Positions 1 to 11,452 of a stretch of DNA of 64,000 bases are shown one piece after another. Below the pieces are notes generated by a model, which saw nothing but the letters and a program-made list of their open reading frames with translations, did not search any database and was not told where the DNA came from. Position numbers and translations under genes: made by a program. The DNA lies in NCBI RefSeq assembly GCF_000149955.1, contig NC_030998.1, positions 1,530,020 to 1,594,019 on the forward strand, in the 5' to 3' direction. The stretch is from Fusarium oxysporum f. sp. lycopersici 4287. Taxonomy: Eukaryota; Ascomycota; Sordariomycetes; Hypocreales; Nectriaceae. Positions within the stretch are counted from its first letter, which is position 1, and each line of letters opens with the position of its first letter.

Positions 1-2071
1 TCGAACCAGTCGTGACAGCTTTCAACATCACTGTGAGCATATCATATGCCTGCTTTGCCTCAGCAGAGACGGCCTTAATAGCTGCCCAAAATGCCTGCGA
101 GGTTTTAAGAGCGTCGATCATACTCTCCCGAGTATATCCCACGAGCTCTGGGTTCTGTTGCTCTGGCGGCATACCAAGCTCCACGCAGACCACCATAGAT
201 GCCAGCGAGAAGTCATGTCTCTCCAGAGAAGTGAGAAACCATCTGTCATTGTATAATAGCCCACCAACTTGAACCTCCTTCAGGATACTAGCCTGGTGCC
301 CAAGGACTGTCATCGCTGAGTCAACGCAAGCCGTTCTAGAGTAGTTATACTTGGGATCATGGTATGCCTTCGTCATGTGATGGCGGTGTAGTGTACATCT
401 AGCCTTCTGGAAGAGAAGTTCAAGATTGTATCGCCTAATGAGTAGATACGGCGGGACCATGAAGCAATCTTCCAGCTTGGCTATTTTGTAACAAGTGGGC
501 ATGGACTGATGCATTTGATGAAGCTTCTGATCAAGAGCCATGATCTCGTTGTAGTCTTCTGTCTTGCCAAGTGAGACCTGGTTGAAAATAGTTCGGAAGA
601 TGGTCATCATCTTGACTTTGACGCGAGTGTACAAAACTCCAGTACCTTGCGTCTCAGGTCTTGGTGGAGGAAGCTGCGTGGACTCAGGGCCAAAATCTTC
701 ATCATTTATGTTGCGCGGCAGACGGGTATCGCACTGGGACTCCTGGATAAGCGATGGCAGGCCCAGCTGGCAAGAAGTCAGGATGTCAAGCTGCTGGAGA
801 ACACCCCATACACGACGCCTCATCTCGCCGTGGAACGGTGAAATCCGAGGGTAGTTATCTGGATCACGATGGTATCCCATCCGCATAGCCAAACGAATAG
901 CAATACCGGTAAGGATCCACACGCCGAGATGAGCGTCTCGACGGCGCACGAATTCACCGTGGATATTGAACAGAAGAGTCTCCAGAGTATACTTACCAGG
1001 CGCTGTAGAGTACTTGGAAAGAATAAGACAGTCGGTGCATCTTTGCTGGAAGGACTCTGCGACCTCAAGAGGCGAGCCCATTCCTCCAGGTAGCTCATCC
1101 TGTGATCGGATGTACAGGAATGTTCCAGTGGCCAGAATGCCGAAGAGCATCCCAACCCATTGAACAGATACCGAGTTGGGGTCATTCCAGAAGCGTTTGT
1201 ACTAGAAGAAAATGAGTGAGGAGAAGATTAGGTAGAAACGTAACTTACCTCGCCTTCAAACTCTCCTGAATGGGTGATCACTTCGAAACGTCAGTGACAG
1301 TACTGTAGATCAATAGTTAGACGTACAGATTGACGGCTGAGTCGAGGTGAAATAACGAGACACAAGTCTATCCGTGATGTGTTTCGGAGGAACATCCGCA
1401 AGAATGTCTTCAAGGCTCGGAGCCAGTCTTCCCGGTCCCAGAAGCAGCGGTACTTGACTTTGGGCTTGATCAACAATACCCAAATCACTCGCTTCGTGGC
1501 TTTCGTCCAGATGCTCACGAATATGCTCAACCTGGGGTATCCTTGTATCAGAAGTGCTCTCTACGTTGGATAGGTACTCACCTCGTGACAGATAGCAGAC
1601 CAGTGACTGCTAGAAACATAAATTGTCTCATTCGGATTCGCCATCATCCTTCCAGGCTTGACCTCAGAGCCTTCCTGAGAGGACCGATGAGACCCTTGGT
1701 GGGATCCTGTGGCCAGAGAGTTTGTTACATAAGTACTCGCCGGGCTCTTAATACTGGGTGACCCGTTGGATGTCCCCTGCTGAGTCGGAAGCTGTTGGAC
1801 GATAGAGCCCAGGAGTTGCTCAAGGTGGCGCACGCGATCACTTAGATCATGTTGTCTGCTATCCCTTCTCTGAGCAGCAACACGACCTCGAGGCCATGGC
1901 GCGTATTGACACGAGACATTTCTCGCAACACAATTGCTACATGGCTCATCGCGATCACATTTGAGTCTGAGTATCTCGTCAGCATCGTCATCAGTGCCAA
2001 GAAACGACGGCGTACTTTCGTTGTCGACAGGAACTGCACGACAACGTTGCTCGGACAGGCTGTTGCTGCAT
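1..2071 (-). CDS. Zn2Cys6 fungal transcription factor, C-terminus cut by window edge
   Basis: The start ATG at 2071 opens a short exon that reads CSSCRQRK. An intron at about 2015-1967 joins it to LKCDRDEPCSNC, giving a complete binuclear zinc cluster (Cys 12, 15, 22, 28, 31, 38). A coiled linker follows (HLEQLLGSIVQQL). Further short introns (1581-1532, about 1322-1276, about 1248-1202) lead into a fungal-specific regulator domain: PSLEDILADVPPKHITDRLV, then YKRFWNDP and QWVGMLFGILA, then RRRVWGVLQQLD. The reading frame is still open at base 1, so the last part is missing. Such proteins bind CGG-type sites in the nucleus. It lies upstream of, and on the same strand as, an oxidase-reductase group (2.4-9.5 kb) and could regulate it, which is inference from position only. 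The zinc cluster being split by an intron is common in this family. Confidence 0.9.
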
Positions 2072-2450
2072 CTTGGCTAATTCTTTCTTCTTTACATTTA
2101 AGGAATAAAATTGAGGAAACAATCTATGTAAATCAGGATGAGAATCACCTCCACTGATAGGTAATTTAAGCTTAGATTGCTTAGCGCCTGCACTGCCGCA
2201 GAGTCAGAGCCACGCGGATGCTTACGTCACGTGAATGCCTCACGAACTGGCTACTCTTTTGGACGATGATTATTATGCACAAGAGCTTGTGATTCATTAT
2301 CCTGCAGTCTTGGCTATTGATCTGCGTACAGTACTGGTCTGTAGTGCGCCCTACTCGCAGGCCCGCTGTTCCATTCGGTGAGACCGGGTGAGATTTGCCA
2401 GGGTTTCAGCACAGGGCTGACACTTGCTTTTAGGGCTGAGAATGCCTTGC
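2072..2450. other. Intergenic, promoter side of the Zn2Cys6 gene
   Basis: No convincing gene is seen. It separates the start of the regulator gene from the 3' end of the flavin oxidase gene, both on the minus strand. Confidence 0.5.
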
Positions 2451-4095
2451 TTAGACGATTGGTGCGTAAAATCTCATCCTGTTCTCGGGATCCCACTTCT
2501 TTTTGAGGGTCTTGAGCTTTTCGATCCTCCAGGGCTCGTGGCCGTACATTTCTTCCAGAGACTCGAAGCCGTGAGCATAGTTAACGTATGCGCGTAAATG
2601 CTCCGGGTCTCCACTAGCCTCTAGCAAATGCCTCCTCAATTTCTCACCATGCTCTTGCGCAAGTCCGTCGAGCGTCGCGTTGGGTTTGTACAGAATGTAA
2701 GGTGTAACAAGAATCTCATCATCGCGGTGAGGGAACGCAGATTTCTTTGCATCAATTGCCTTGACGCCGTGTGTAGAGTACCCTTCGAGAAGAAAGAATG
2801 AACCAGCGAACTCGGGAACGCGCTTCGACATGTCGGCGATTTCGTTGAAGACCTTTCGAACGGCAAGGAGATCGTAGGTTTTGAGGCCAATTGGGTATCG
2901 GAGACCAGTGAAGCCCTTTGCGCACCCGACGGTATCATCGCCCATAAGGGTGATGGCGGCTAACTCAGGCATTGAAGCTTCGCCGGCATCGACGTTGATA
3001 GGGCCGAGGTCGTGTAGTGGTTTTGCGTAGTCTCGCGCTTCTTGGGCAGGGCCGTCTGATATGACAGCGTACCAAATAATTGGCTGCACGGTGTTAGCTA
3101 GACCTCTCAGCTCGAAATGAAGATACTCACCTTATTGGGATCAATCTCAGGAATGTTGACGATATAAATCCAGTGAGTCAAATGCGGCGGCTGGGTCTTC
3201 ATCATCTTATTCGTCAACTCCAAAACATCCTCCAGTTTATCTCCAAGGAATATGAAAATCTCATAAGACCACTTCGGATTGTTGATGTCGTAGATTCGGT
3301 ATTGCCATTCCGTCACAATGCCAAAGTTATGTCCTGCTCCACGAAGAGCCCAGAACAAATCAGAGTTCGAGTCCTCGGAAGCCGTCACTGCGTCTCCGTT
3401 GGGGAGTACAACTCGTGCAGAAATGACTTGGTCTGATGCGAGGCCGTATTGGCCTTGCAACCAGCCGTGGCCGCCACCAAGGACGGGTGCTGAGACACCG
3501 ACGCACTCGCAGATACCGGTGACTGAAGGTCGTATTAGCACTCTGGCCTCATATTGTAGGAGTTGACCTGCCTGTTTGCTTTCCAGCTGTCCAAAGCTCA
3601 TTTACGACTCTCTTTACACTCGCGCCTCCACCTATCCTCGCAGACTTTCCATCTCCGGCAATCTCGACAATATTTTGATCTCGCAGGTCCACGACAATAA
3701 CATCCTTGGCCAGCTGTAGTGCTTCAGTTGCTCCATGGCCACCAGATCTGGCGAGAAAAGGAATGCCATGCTCATTCGCGTATCTTATCTGCATCATGTC
3801 AGCAGGATTCTCCTCTCAGAACCATCATCCTTACAGTTTCTTGCACGTCGCTCTCGGAGAAGGTTCTCACGACTGCTCCAGGCTGCGGTCCATGCCAATC
3901 CCGCCATCTACTAACAAGACCACCAAACGAGGAGTCATTAGGCAACACGATTGATGCTTCAGGTGAGAGCTTCGACGATAATTCAGGCCATGAATTCTGT
4001 GCGACCAGCGATGCGAGACCAAGACGTCCGAGAATTTTCTGCGGCGAAGGTGCCTTGCCCAGCGCCCAAGATGCGCCCGCAGCAATAAACTCCAT
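2451..4095 (-). CDS. FAD-linked oxidase (BBE/VAO-type), secreted or cytosolic status unclear
   Basis: About 500 aa in four exons. Residues about 70-160 form the FAD-binding PCMH fold with the RSGGHG motif; its His (about residue 105) is the usual site of covalent 8-alpha-histidyl flavin. APVLGGGHGWLQGQYGL and NSDLFWALRGAGHNFGIVT continue the FAD domain. The C-terminal berberine-bridge segment is clear (YVNYAHGFE..., WDPENRMRFYAPI). Enzymes of this family oxidise alcohols, sugars or amines with O2. Introns are at about 3834-3791, 3571-3523 and 3130-3084. The middle intron keeps the frame only with a GC donor, since the nearby GT donor shifts the frame. The N-terminus (MEFIAAGASWALG) is only weakly signal-like. 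The substrate cannot be read from sequence. Confidence 0.9.
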
Positions 4096-4770
4096 GACTT
4101 CGTATCAATTCAAACAAGATTTTTACGAAGATGAATGGCTGGGAGACGTCGGTCAGCATTTAAATGTCATCTTCAGCCCCCATCTTCGCCGGATCCACCC
4201 CATCCATTAGAGCTTACTCGGCGATAGCCTTATTACCAATGAGATCAGTGTTTCTTAAGTCCGATGATGCATTCTCCGGATTTTAGCCAATAATATTTGA
4301 TCTCGGATAATGAGAGTCTGTCCGAGGCGGTGTTCTGCGGTGTTAATAGTTGTTTTGCCTCGCTTAGCAAGCTTGTTCAGAGCGAGTATACGACATGGAG
4401 CCAGTCGCTTGAAGCGAGGATTATTGGTCAACCATGTCTACGTATATTCTCTCAAATACTGTGAGTGAACAACCCTATCCATCAGGGAAAGATGAGGTCT
4501 CATTCCCGGTTCTTCCACGACTGATCGTCTTTGTGAGGCGAAATGCTCGTAAGAATACCTTGCAGGAATATCCCATCAAACATTCAATTTCGCTTCTATC
4601 ATCAAGCTACCAATGCTACAAGGCTTTGGAGTAGCGTGCAGATTTATTAAGAGACATTTCACCTGATTCATCTTTCAATTTGTCGTATATGGTTGGCTTC
4701 TCACGCACTCTCCTTTACATAAGGTGCCAAACGACCCCATGCTCAACACCTGGGTATCACCAGCTCATCC
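4096..4770. other. Intergenic, upstream of the FAD oxidase
   Basis: No supportable gene. It holds the promoter of the oxidase gene and the 3' end of the peroxiredoxin-like gene. Short ORFs here have no recognisable domain. Confidence 0.5.
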
Positions 4771-5479
4771 TCACTTGTTGAGTCCCAACACCTCCAAAAT
4801 ATCATCAGTATCCGTGTGATCCCTCGAATTCCTCATCCGATGGCACCACGTCACTTTCTTATCCTCTCCCTCCCCAACAAACAAGTACTCTCCGCCCTGT
4901 TGATTCGTGGTTCCCCAGTTCCACACGGGATATCCCTCCAGTAACTTCCAAAACGCATTCTTCATGGACAACCACGCATTCCAAAAAGACGACACCGGAA
5001 TATACTTACTCGGAGGTCCCTCTTTCCAAGTCTGAATCATGCCCAGCGTCTTGTAAAGCTCTTCAGAAGGATCAGTGTAGATGGGAAATTCGCAGCCCGT
5101 GTCTATGCGATACATGTCAACTGTTCTAGGATCTCCGTGACCTATTATCACAATCTCGGTGTTGATCTCCTTTAGCTTTTCTGGAGTTGCGTTTTTGGCA
5201 AGAAAGCTGGTGTAGCTCACACATGACTGATGGTGTTAGCTGGGTTTCTTCCATGCGTAGGGAACTTACGCAGCAGAAGAAATGGCGAACAAAGACAACA
5301 AGAACTCGACGGGATAATTCAGGTCCGCTGTAGATGCTCTTGAAGGTATGCTTCTCTCCCTTGCCATCAAGGACCTCAATTCCATCGGCGACCTTTAGTG
5401 CCTCAACAGTCGGCAGGTCATCGTTGACTTGGCCGCTGGAAATCTCCTTCCCTTGAGGGATCTCGCACGAGTTGTCCAT
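4771..5479 (-). CDS. AhpC/TSA-type peroxiredoxin-like protein (PRXL2/AAED1-like)
   Basis: About 221 aa in two exons with one short intron at about 5268-5227. The N-terminal part ends in VFVRHFFCC. After splicing it reads HFFCCSCVSYTSFLA, the position where this thioredoxin-fold family carries its F-C-x2-C redox motif. Downstream EIVIIGHGDP, DPSEELYKTLGM and GGEYLFVGEG fit the AhpC-TSA_2 domain. No signal peptide or membrane segment is seen, so a cytosolic redox role is likely. It sits between a flavin oxidase and a nitroreductase on the same strand, consistent with a peroxide or xenobiotic response group (inference). The family assignment is good; the actual reductase substrate is unknown. 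Confidence 0.85.
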
Positions 5480-5883
5480 CTTGAACCTTCTGAGTAACCT
5501 GCAAACCCAAGTTTGTCTCCTGCTGCATGTGAAGATGCGGGGCTGTTATGTGCCTCGCTCTCTGAGGCTATGATCATCGTCAAAACACCAAATGTTTCTG
5601 ACGTAAGCACTAGAGACGTTTATGTCAACACTCCGGTCAATGCCAAGTCTTTTTGCCTTGAATTAAGGAGATCAGCATCAAGAGCGAGGCGATTTGTCTA
5701 CTTCAATTTTCGGAAGGGTACACAGAACGAATGTAGGAGAAAAACGAGGTCTTTACAAACAACAAATAGAGGCCAGTCACTCGGGGAAGCGCCAGAATGG
5801 AACCCAACAGCCCAGGCCATTTAGTTTGCTAAAAGTGCTAAGAAAGAAGCATAACACCACTAACCCAACGCGACAGGACTCCG
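5480..5883. other. Intergenic between peroxiredoxin-like and nitroreductase genes
   Basis: Nothing recognisable. It is the promoter side of the peroxiredoxin-like gene. Confidence 0.5.
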
Positions 5884-6669
5884 CTATTCCATCACAAATC
5901 TGACACTCTGCTTCCAGTCATCCCTTGGCATCTTAAGCGAATTAATATGCTGTGACTTATTCTCAAACCCAATCCCAACCGTGCAAAGAATATCCAAGTT
6001 CTCATCAATACCCAGCTCCCTCTTGATGATGTTCGGGTATCCAGTTGGCGCAGCAGAAACTTGCGTGCCCAATCCCTTCTCCGTCAACAGTAAAAGAAGT
6101 GTCTGCAGATAAATACCCACTGACAGAACATCGCCTTTTTTAAGGTCGTTTTCAATGGAAATAACAGCGACGACTGGCGCGTTGTAGAAGTTAAAGTTGT
6201 CGATGAGAGTTTTTGTCATTGCCTCTGTATCTCCGCGAGCAATGTTGTATCCATTTGGTCCATAGACGTGATGTCCCAGTTCCGAGCGATAGTGATTATA
6301 CGACTCAGGAATAGCATCAATCTTGAGCTCCTCTTTATTCTCAAATGCAGCAATAAGCGCAGCAGACAAGCGCTTCAGCGGCTCACCAGATGCGACAGTC
6401 ACTCTCCACGGCTGGATATTCGTTGAAGAAGGCGCATGCTGAGCAATGCTGAAACAATCCTCAACAACAGACATGGGAACAGCTTGACCAGTACAAAATG
6501 CACGAGTACTATGTCTGTCGAGAATAGTTCCAGCTACAGCATTGCGAGCTGATTGGATCTCATGACGTTGGAAGGTTTGTTCTGAAGACATGGCGGGCTT
6601 GTTGTCGTCTTGGATGTGATCTCTGCAGCCGAAAGCTTGGGGCATGATGTTCTTGAGTATAAGAGACAT
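5884..6669 (-). CDS. FMN-dependent nitroreductase family protein
   Basis: Single exon, 261 aa. The DRHSTRAF motif near residue 51 is the usual FMN-phosphate contact of nitroreductases. APSSTNIQPWRVTVASGE follows as expected. GIYLQTLLLLLTEKGLGTQV and GYPNIIKRELGI match the central helices and the flavin-binding C-terminal half. These enzymes use NAD(P)H to reduce nitroaromatics or quinones as dimers. The annotated first Met may be too early: a second Met at about residue 27 (MSSEQTFQRHE) begins closer to the usual family start, and the extra residues could be a weak organelle-targeting tail. The neighbours are redox enzymes on the same strand. Confidence 0.9.
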   Translation of the reverse strand: MSLILKNIMPQAFGCRDHIQDDNKPAMSSEQTFQRHEIQSARNAVAGTILDRHSTRAFCTGQAVPMSVVEDCFSIAQHAPSSTNIQPWRVTVASGEPLKRLSAALIAAFENKEELKIDAIPESYNHYRSELGHHVYGPNGYNIARGDTEAMTKTLIDNFNFYNAPVVAVISIENDLKKGDVLSVGIYLQTLLLLLTEKGLGTQVSAAPTGYPNIIKRELGIDENLDILCTVGIGFENKSQHINSLKMPRDDWKQSVRFVME

Positions 6670-7952
6670 GGTGACTTATGGATTTTCAACGAGGATCATC
6701 TGCCTGAGGTGTCAAAGCCTTTACGTGATCGTTAGTCGCTTATATGGACAAATTCTGGGGCGGCTTTATCCATAATCGGACTTAAGCATCTCTTCGGTCG
6801 GAGCTTGTGGAGGCTTAGAATGGAGGTGTTGTAATGCAGGCGTCCAATAGTGCATATGAATTTTCGGTTAAATGATGAATCGTAGTCATTCCCTGGCTCG
6901 GGCTGGCTTGTCGTAGCAGGAATTTCCGGCTCGACGAGGGGTACCAATTCGTCCGAAAGGCATTACTCATCGTCCATAAGCAGGACTGTGGCGACGCCAG
7001 CTGACAAATATTTCATGCAAGAAGCCCATTAAGAGAAGCCTTGGATCAAAGGGTGTCCAGGACCATCCCAGGTAATGTCCAGGAATGATTACAGACCAGA
7101 GCACATTATCGGCGATACGAAATACATCTTCGCGAATCGGGGTTAACAAATCAACTTATACAACGAGCCCAAAAACATCAGTCAGGATTTATGGGATAAT
7201 TATCACAAAGACACTCGGCATGCTTTTCTAGTGTATTGGCCCGAGTGACTTCTATGCTCGATTCACTTGAACTCAGTTCACCATTATACCCCTTATCTAG
7301 CCCATATTTCATTTCGAACTGCCTGATTCCCTAAATTCCATGTATTGAATATTGCCTCACAGCCACAGATTCCTTCTGCGAACGATACATCACATCGACG
7401 CAACGAGGCCCATCTCCAGTCGAGTTCTTAACCTGAGCCTCCCAAGCATCGCGCGGCGTTGCGAACTTTTTCGTGTCCAGGCCAAGGTCTGGGCCGAGAA
7501 GTTATCATCTGTCGCTGTCCGATGTCAGGTGGGGTGCGCTCGTCATCTCCGATCGCTTGAGAAGGTTGCCAGTCGTTGTGAGTTCCGAGCGTTTTCGAGG
7601 TGACGCTGGCACTTGTTTGAGTAGCGTCGATGCCGGCATCTAGTTTGTTAGCTCCTGTCCAGCTATCTATGTAAATTACTGGTTCATTGGGACAACGGGA
7701 CATATTCGCGAAGATAAAAAGAATTTTCCACTACACAAAGTGTTTCGGATACTTGAGATTGAGCTTTGTACTTACTTTCCATCTGTTCATATGTTGCTGC
7801 GCAGCATGTCACATACACGAAGGCAGAGTTCACTCGCATCAAGGCTTAAAGACAAGAAACATGAAAGTGAAAAGCAAAAACAAGTATTGAATTGGAAAAT
7901 TGAATAGACGCGATGCACAGTTATAGTAAAGTTTAACAAATGTCAAAAAGCA
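6670..7952. other. Intergenic region of about 1.3 kb
   Basis: Several small ORFs on both strands (for example minus 6967-7149 and minus 7428-7703) show no domain, signal peptide or credible splice partner. Nothing is called here. Confidence 0.4.
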
Positions 7953-8023
7953 GGTCTCGGAGGGAGTCGAACCCTCGCTGGCGGAATCAGAATCCGCAGT
8001 CATAACCGTTAGACCACGAAACC
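7953..8023 (-). tRNA. tRNA-Gln (CTG)
   Basis: The minus strand folds as a cloverleaf of 71 nt without intron. The acceptor stem is GGTTTCG with CGAGACC, and the anticodon stem GCGGA/TCCGC encloses the loop TTCTGAT with anticodon CTG. The T-arm is GAGGG-TTCGACT-CCCTC, including the TTCGA box B, and the D-arm carries TGGTCTAACGG (box A). Confidence 0.92.
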
Positions 8024-8364
8024 GTGTTATGCTCTTATCTACGTTTCTGCTTACTAGCATAAATATTTGCTAGCTATGCAGCAGTGCGAAAAGTCTAAGA
8101 AACATAAGATGATCTGCGCATGCTGGGATTGAAGGCAGGAGAGACAGTGATTGTTTTCACTACATCTGTGACTACAATGTCAATATTCCCCAGCAAGATT
8201 TAATGCTGAACTTGTAGGAGACTTAGCGAAGCGGACAAAGAAGCGAAATGCGAGAAGCACCAACATGTCAAATAATTTTCGCTTCCATACACATGTTTCT
8301 ATATCAGTCCATAAACATTCAGCGCTACCATTGTTATAGTCCTAGCAATACTTCAACCACCAAA
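8024..8364. other. Intergenic between tRNA-Gln and the dehydrogenase gene
   Basis: No gene is seen. It contains the 3' flank of the dehydrogenase gene and the upstream flank of the tRNA. Confidence 0.5.
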
Positions 8365-9489
8365 TCATGCATAATAACGAGGCAAGTCCTCGAAAACAAA
8401 CCCGTGCTCCTTCAATTGTTTGCTCGCCAAGTCCCAAAGCCTACCAACAGCCTGAGGATCATCCAACCACTTATTGGCCTTGTCATCCAGCTTCTGAACC
8501 GGAACGTAATATCTTCCAGCGTGCTCGTAGGCTTGCGAAGTTGTGGCGCAGAAAAGCGAGTTCATTGACCCTTCGAGTGGTGTGGATGTTGGGCCGACTT
8601 TCATGGCGACACGTGTCATGGCTCCAAAGATGTTGTTCGAGTGAGATTGCAGACCGGACTTGATGAGACCTGGATGAAGAGAGTAAGCTGTTACACCGAG
8701 AGGTTGGTAGCGTTCTGTAATCGCTTTGGCGGCAATGATGCTGGCTTGCTTGCAGTGGCCATATCTTCTCCTGATGCAGGTTAGCAAGCTGGATTGAAGA
8801 TTGAGCTGAGTTGGATTGCTTACCATGGTGCTAGTTGTCCAGTGGCATCGGTGAGATTGGGATCCTGATAATTGATGGCTTCCGGTCCCATTCTGAAAGC
8901 CATGTCGCTAGCAACATTAACGACTCTCACACGGTCCATGCGTCCACTGGTTTGAGCGGCGGCGACGAGGAGAGGCATCAATGACATGGTGAGAGCATGA
9001 TGGGAGAGGAAGCATGTCTGCCATTGAACTTCAAAGCCGTCCTTTGTCAATTGCCAGGGACTGGCCATGATCTGATACTGCGTTAGTTATATCTCTTAAG
9101 GCTTCGATTGGGACTTACACCAGCGTTGTTGATCAACAGATCAAGGCGATTTTCGCGACTCATGAAATCGGCAGCGGTATTTTTGATGCTCTGAAGGTCT
9201 TGGAGGTCTAGCTTGAGGAAGTGAAGGTCTAAATCGGGACTGTTTTGTCGCATCTTAGAGATAGCTTTGTTGACGCGTTCGCTTGAGCGGCTGGCGACGT
9301 AGACTCTAGCGCCCTTGAGGGCGAGTTGAAGTGTTGTTTCATAGCCAATACCGGAGTTGCCTAGATAGTCAGTGGTGAGTTCTGTAAGTGTTAAGTTGGT
9401 GACTTACCACCTGTAACGATGGCGATGTAGCCCCGAAGACTGGGGATATCGCGGACTTGGAACTCGGGTTCTTTGTGACAGTTCATCAT
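8365..9489 (-). CDS. Short-chain dehydrogenase/reductase (retinol-dehydrogenase-like)
   Basis: Four exons, about 320 aa. The first exon (MMNCHKEPEF...) ends in IVTG and, after an intron at about 9407-9361, continues GNSGIGYETTLQLA, giving the TGxxxGIG cofactor motif. An NNAG motif follows before the second intron. A middle exon has VRVVNVASDMAF, which holds the catalytic Ser region. The third intron splits the active site, joining PWY to GHCKQASI to make Y-x3-K. The C-terminal part resembles RDH12-like fungal SDRs that reduce small lipophilic carbonyls with NADP(H). No transmembrane helix is obvious. Substrate unknown. Confidence 0.88.
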
Positions 9490-10158
9490 GATGTCGGTGT
9501 AAACGTGCAAAAGCTTTTGATGAGGTATCAAAAGGCGAGTAACTAGTGTATTCGATGAAGGCGTTTGTCGGGTTGTTGAAGCTGGTCTGATAGTCTCGAC
9601 TTCTGTTGTCGCCCTTCTCTCATCTTATACCAAGAATCTCAGAGGCAGTGCAGCCAATCGGAGGTGGTGCTGTCCGATTCTACGGGGTTGTCCGCGGACA
9701 TGTCCATGGTGGGGCTGCGCTGAAGGGCTGAAGGCTTAGCTTACGGCGCAGAGGCCAATGTAATTACCGGAGTCAGCTTTTACAGTATTGATTGACAAGA
9801 GGGATTTTTGTTTCATCGAAGATGGGTCTTTCTTGATAGGCCCTCAAATATACCATGTTGGGTGATAAGCACGGCCTGGTTCACTGGAGATTGGTTGATG
9901 AGGGTCCCAGGACCGTAGAGTCTGACCGGCGATCCAGTCGTATGAAGTGTCTCTCTTGGCTCATTTCTGAATTAACGCACGTCCATTTCGATACTCCATG
10001 GGCACCATTTGGTTCTGAAACCATCATGCAGCCCTACAAGGCACACGCATCGTCAGCCGGGATGCAGATGCGGCAGGCAAAACCACGAACAGTCACTGGC
10101 TGTCACAAATCCCAGCCATTGCGTCCAAGCCAATTTGAGAAAAAATTTACTTGATGGC
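9490..10158. other. Intergenic before the small Cys-rich gene array
   Basis: No supportable gene. The plus ORF at 9855-10154 has no domain or family features and is not called. Confidence 0.45.
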
Positions 10159-10395
10159 CTACTTGCTTCCAAGAACCGCTCTTGATCTATCTAAGTCGCC
10201 TTGGTATTTCTTTTCGGCTGCTTTTGGCATCGAGCAAGCCTCGCATATCCACTCATGGTAGATTCCATTTACGGTAACTCCATTGCACTTCTTCTCACTT
10301 TTTGCTTTCTCGGATTGCACTGTTTCTCCCAAGTCTAGATTATGCTCCTTTGGGCAGAAATGGCATTTACTTATGTTCTGAGTGACTGTGCACAT
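10159..10395 (-). CDS. Small Cys-rich protein A of a five-gene tandem family
   Basis: 78 aa. The start is set at the ATG of MCTVTQNISKCHFC because four other nearby minus-strand ORFs begin with exactly the same spacing, Met-Cys-x8-Cys-x2-Cys. The frame is open further upstream, but that part is not shared. Cys residues at the N-terminal C..CxxC, a middle Cys (KKCNG) and a C-terminal C-x2-C (WICEAC) suggest two metal-binding knuckles. No signal peptide or membrane helix, and the C-terminus is charged. A TATA-like element (TATAAATATA on the minus strand, 10489-10498) lies about 100 bp upstream. The family and function are unknown to me; zinc binding is inference. Confidence 0.65.
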   Translation of the reverse strand: MCTVTQNISKCHFCPKEHNLDLGETVQSEKAKSEKKCNGVTVNGIYHEWICEACSMPKAAEKKYQGDLDRSRAVLGSK

Positions 10396-10844
10396 TGTGA
10401 ATGGGGAAGTTCTTGGATCTTGAGGTTTGAGCTGACTGGCACCAGGAGGAATGTTTGCTTCTGCACGAGAGGGCACGGAATCTTGAACTATATTTATACT
10501 ACAGCCCCACGGGAAATCATTTAACTCTGTCAGTCACGTTAGCTCATGTAAGGCACCCGATGAGCTTCAGCCCTCAGTCAGAATCCATCTCCGGCTAGCC
10601 ATTAGTGAACCATGCAAGCAGAATCCGTGGCGCTGTAGGCAGCATGGATTTACTCACAGATCATTATGTATCTAGGGCAGATTCTGGTCGAGCATGAGCA
10701 TAGAAGTTTTCTGCGTGCCTCACTTCGATGCATCATGCAAGGTAATCTGTCGTTTATATTCCAAGGTTGATACGACAGCATGAAAGTGTTAGCCAAAATA
10801 ACTCGTCAGCTGAATCTTTCCCTATCGTGTTTATCTGACTATCA
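10396..10844. promoter_or_regulatory. Upstream region of small Cys-rich gene A
   Basis: Contains the TATA-like element at 10489-10498. No other gene is seen. Confidence 0.35.
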
Positions 10845-11051
10845 TTACAGGTTGTAGTACCACTCCTTCTCTTTCGTCGGGAGATGCTTGTGGTCTTTGC
10901 ATGCCTTGGGCCCAGACATTTCTTGCTCGTTTCTCCTTGGGCACTTCTTTCCAGCCTTAGCATCATTGCATTTAAGGAGGTCGTCAGTATCAGGGCCTTC
11001 TTTTATCCCACAATGGGGGCACGTCCATGTTATCTTGGGGATGGTGCACAT
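10845..11051 (-). CDS. Small Cys-rich protein B of the tandem family
   Basis: 68 aa, beginning MCTIPKITWTCPHC, which keeps the family spacing Met-Cys-x8-Cys-x2-Cys. Later Cys residues (LLKCND, KKCPRR) and a final C-x2-D-H-like group (KACKDHKH) could complete two metal sites, with His replacing one Cys. It is rich in Lys, with no signal peptide. A TATA-like sequence (CTATAAAA on the minus strand, 11186-11193) lies about 140 bp upstream. About 370-400 bp upstream lies a 31-nt element that is repeated upstream of gene C. Not recognised; probably intracellular. Confidence 0.65.
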   Translation of the reverse strand: MCTIPKITWTCPHCGIKEGPDTDDLLKCNDAKAGKKCPRRNEQEMSGPKACKDHKHLPTKEKEWYYNL

Positions 11052-11421
11052 GGTTCTTGTTGGTGATTTAGTTGAGTGTATGTCGAGGGGATCTCGTTGT
11101 AGGTTTTTGTGAATGGTAGATAAAGCGAATGGGTTTCAAATGTTTACAAGAAAGTAAAAGCACAATCGATTCAGCGAAGATCTCATTTTATAGAGTGTTT
11201 CTGGTGATCAGCTTTGCTGTCAGTGAATCGGGAGTCTTCTTGTTTGTAATGTGAACAGAGTCAACTCTTTGTTCGCCTTTCACACTACGAAGAGGTCACT
11301 GAAGGGCCAGCCTCCAATTTTCATCAAAGCATGTCGGGAACACTGTATCATCTGCTCAAAGACAGGTTTCTGACAGGCGGGGCTTAAGCCAGATAGTGGC
11401 TTGTTTACTTTATTTTAAGTC

Positions 11422-11452
11422 GCTCTTCACAAAGGGTTTGCCCGAACAATAA
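11422..11452. promoter_or_regulatory. 31-nt shared upstream element, copy 1 (gene B)
   Basis: This 31-nt block matches 12091-12121 at 26 positions without gaps. It lies about 370-400 bp upstream of the gene B start, and copy 2 lies about 345-375 bp upstream of the gene C start. It may be a remnant of the duplication or a kept regulatory element. Confidence 0.5.

Noticed and set aside
1..9489. Complete secondary-metabolite cluster
   Set aside because: No PKS, NRPS, terpene synthase or transporter is present in the run, only tailoring-type redox enzymes.
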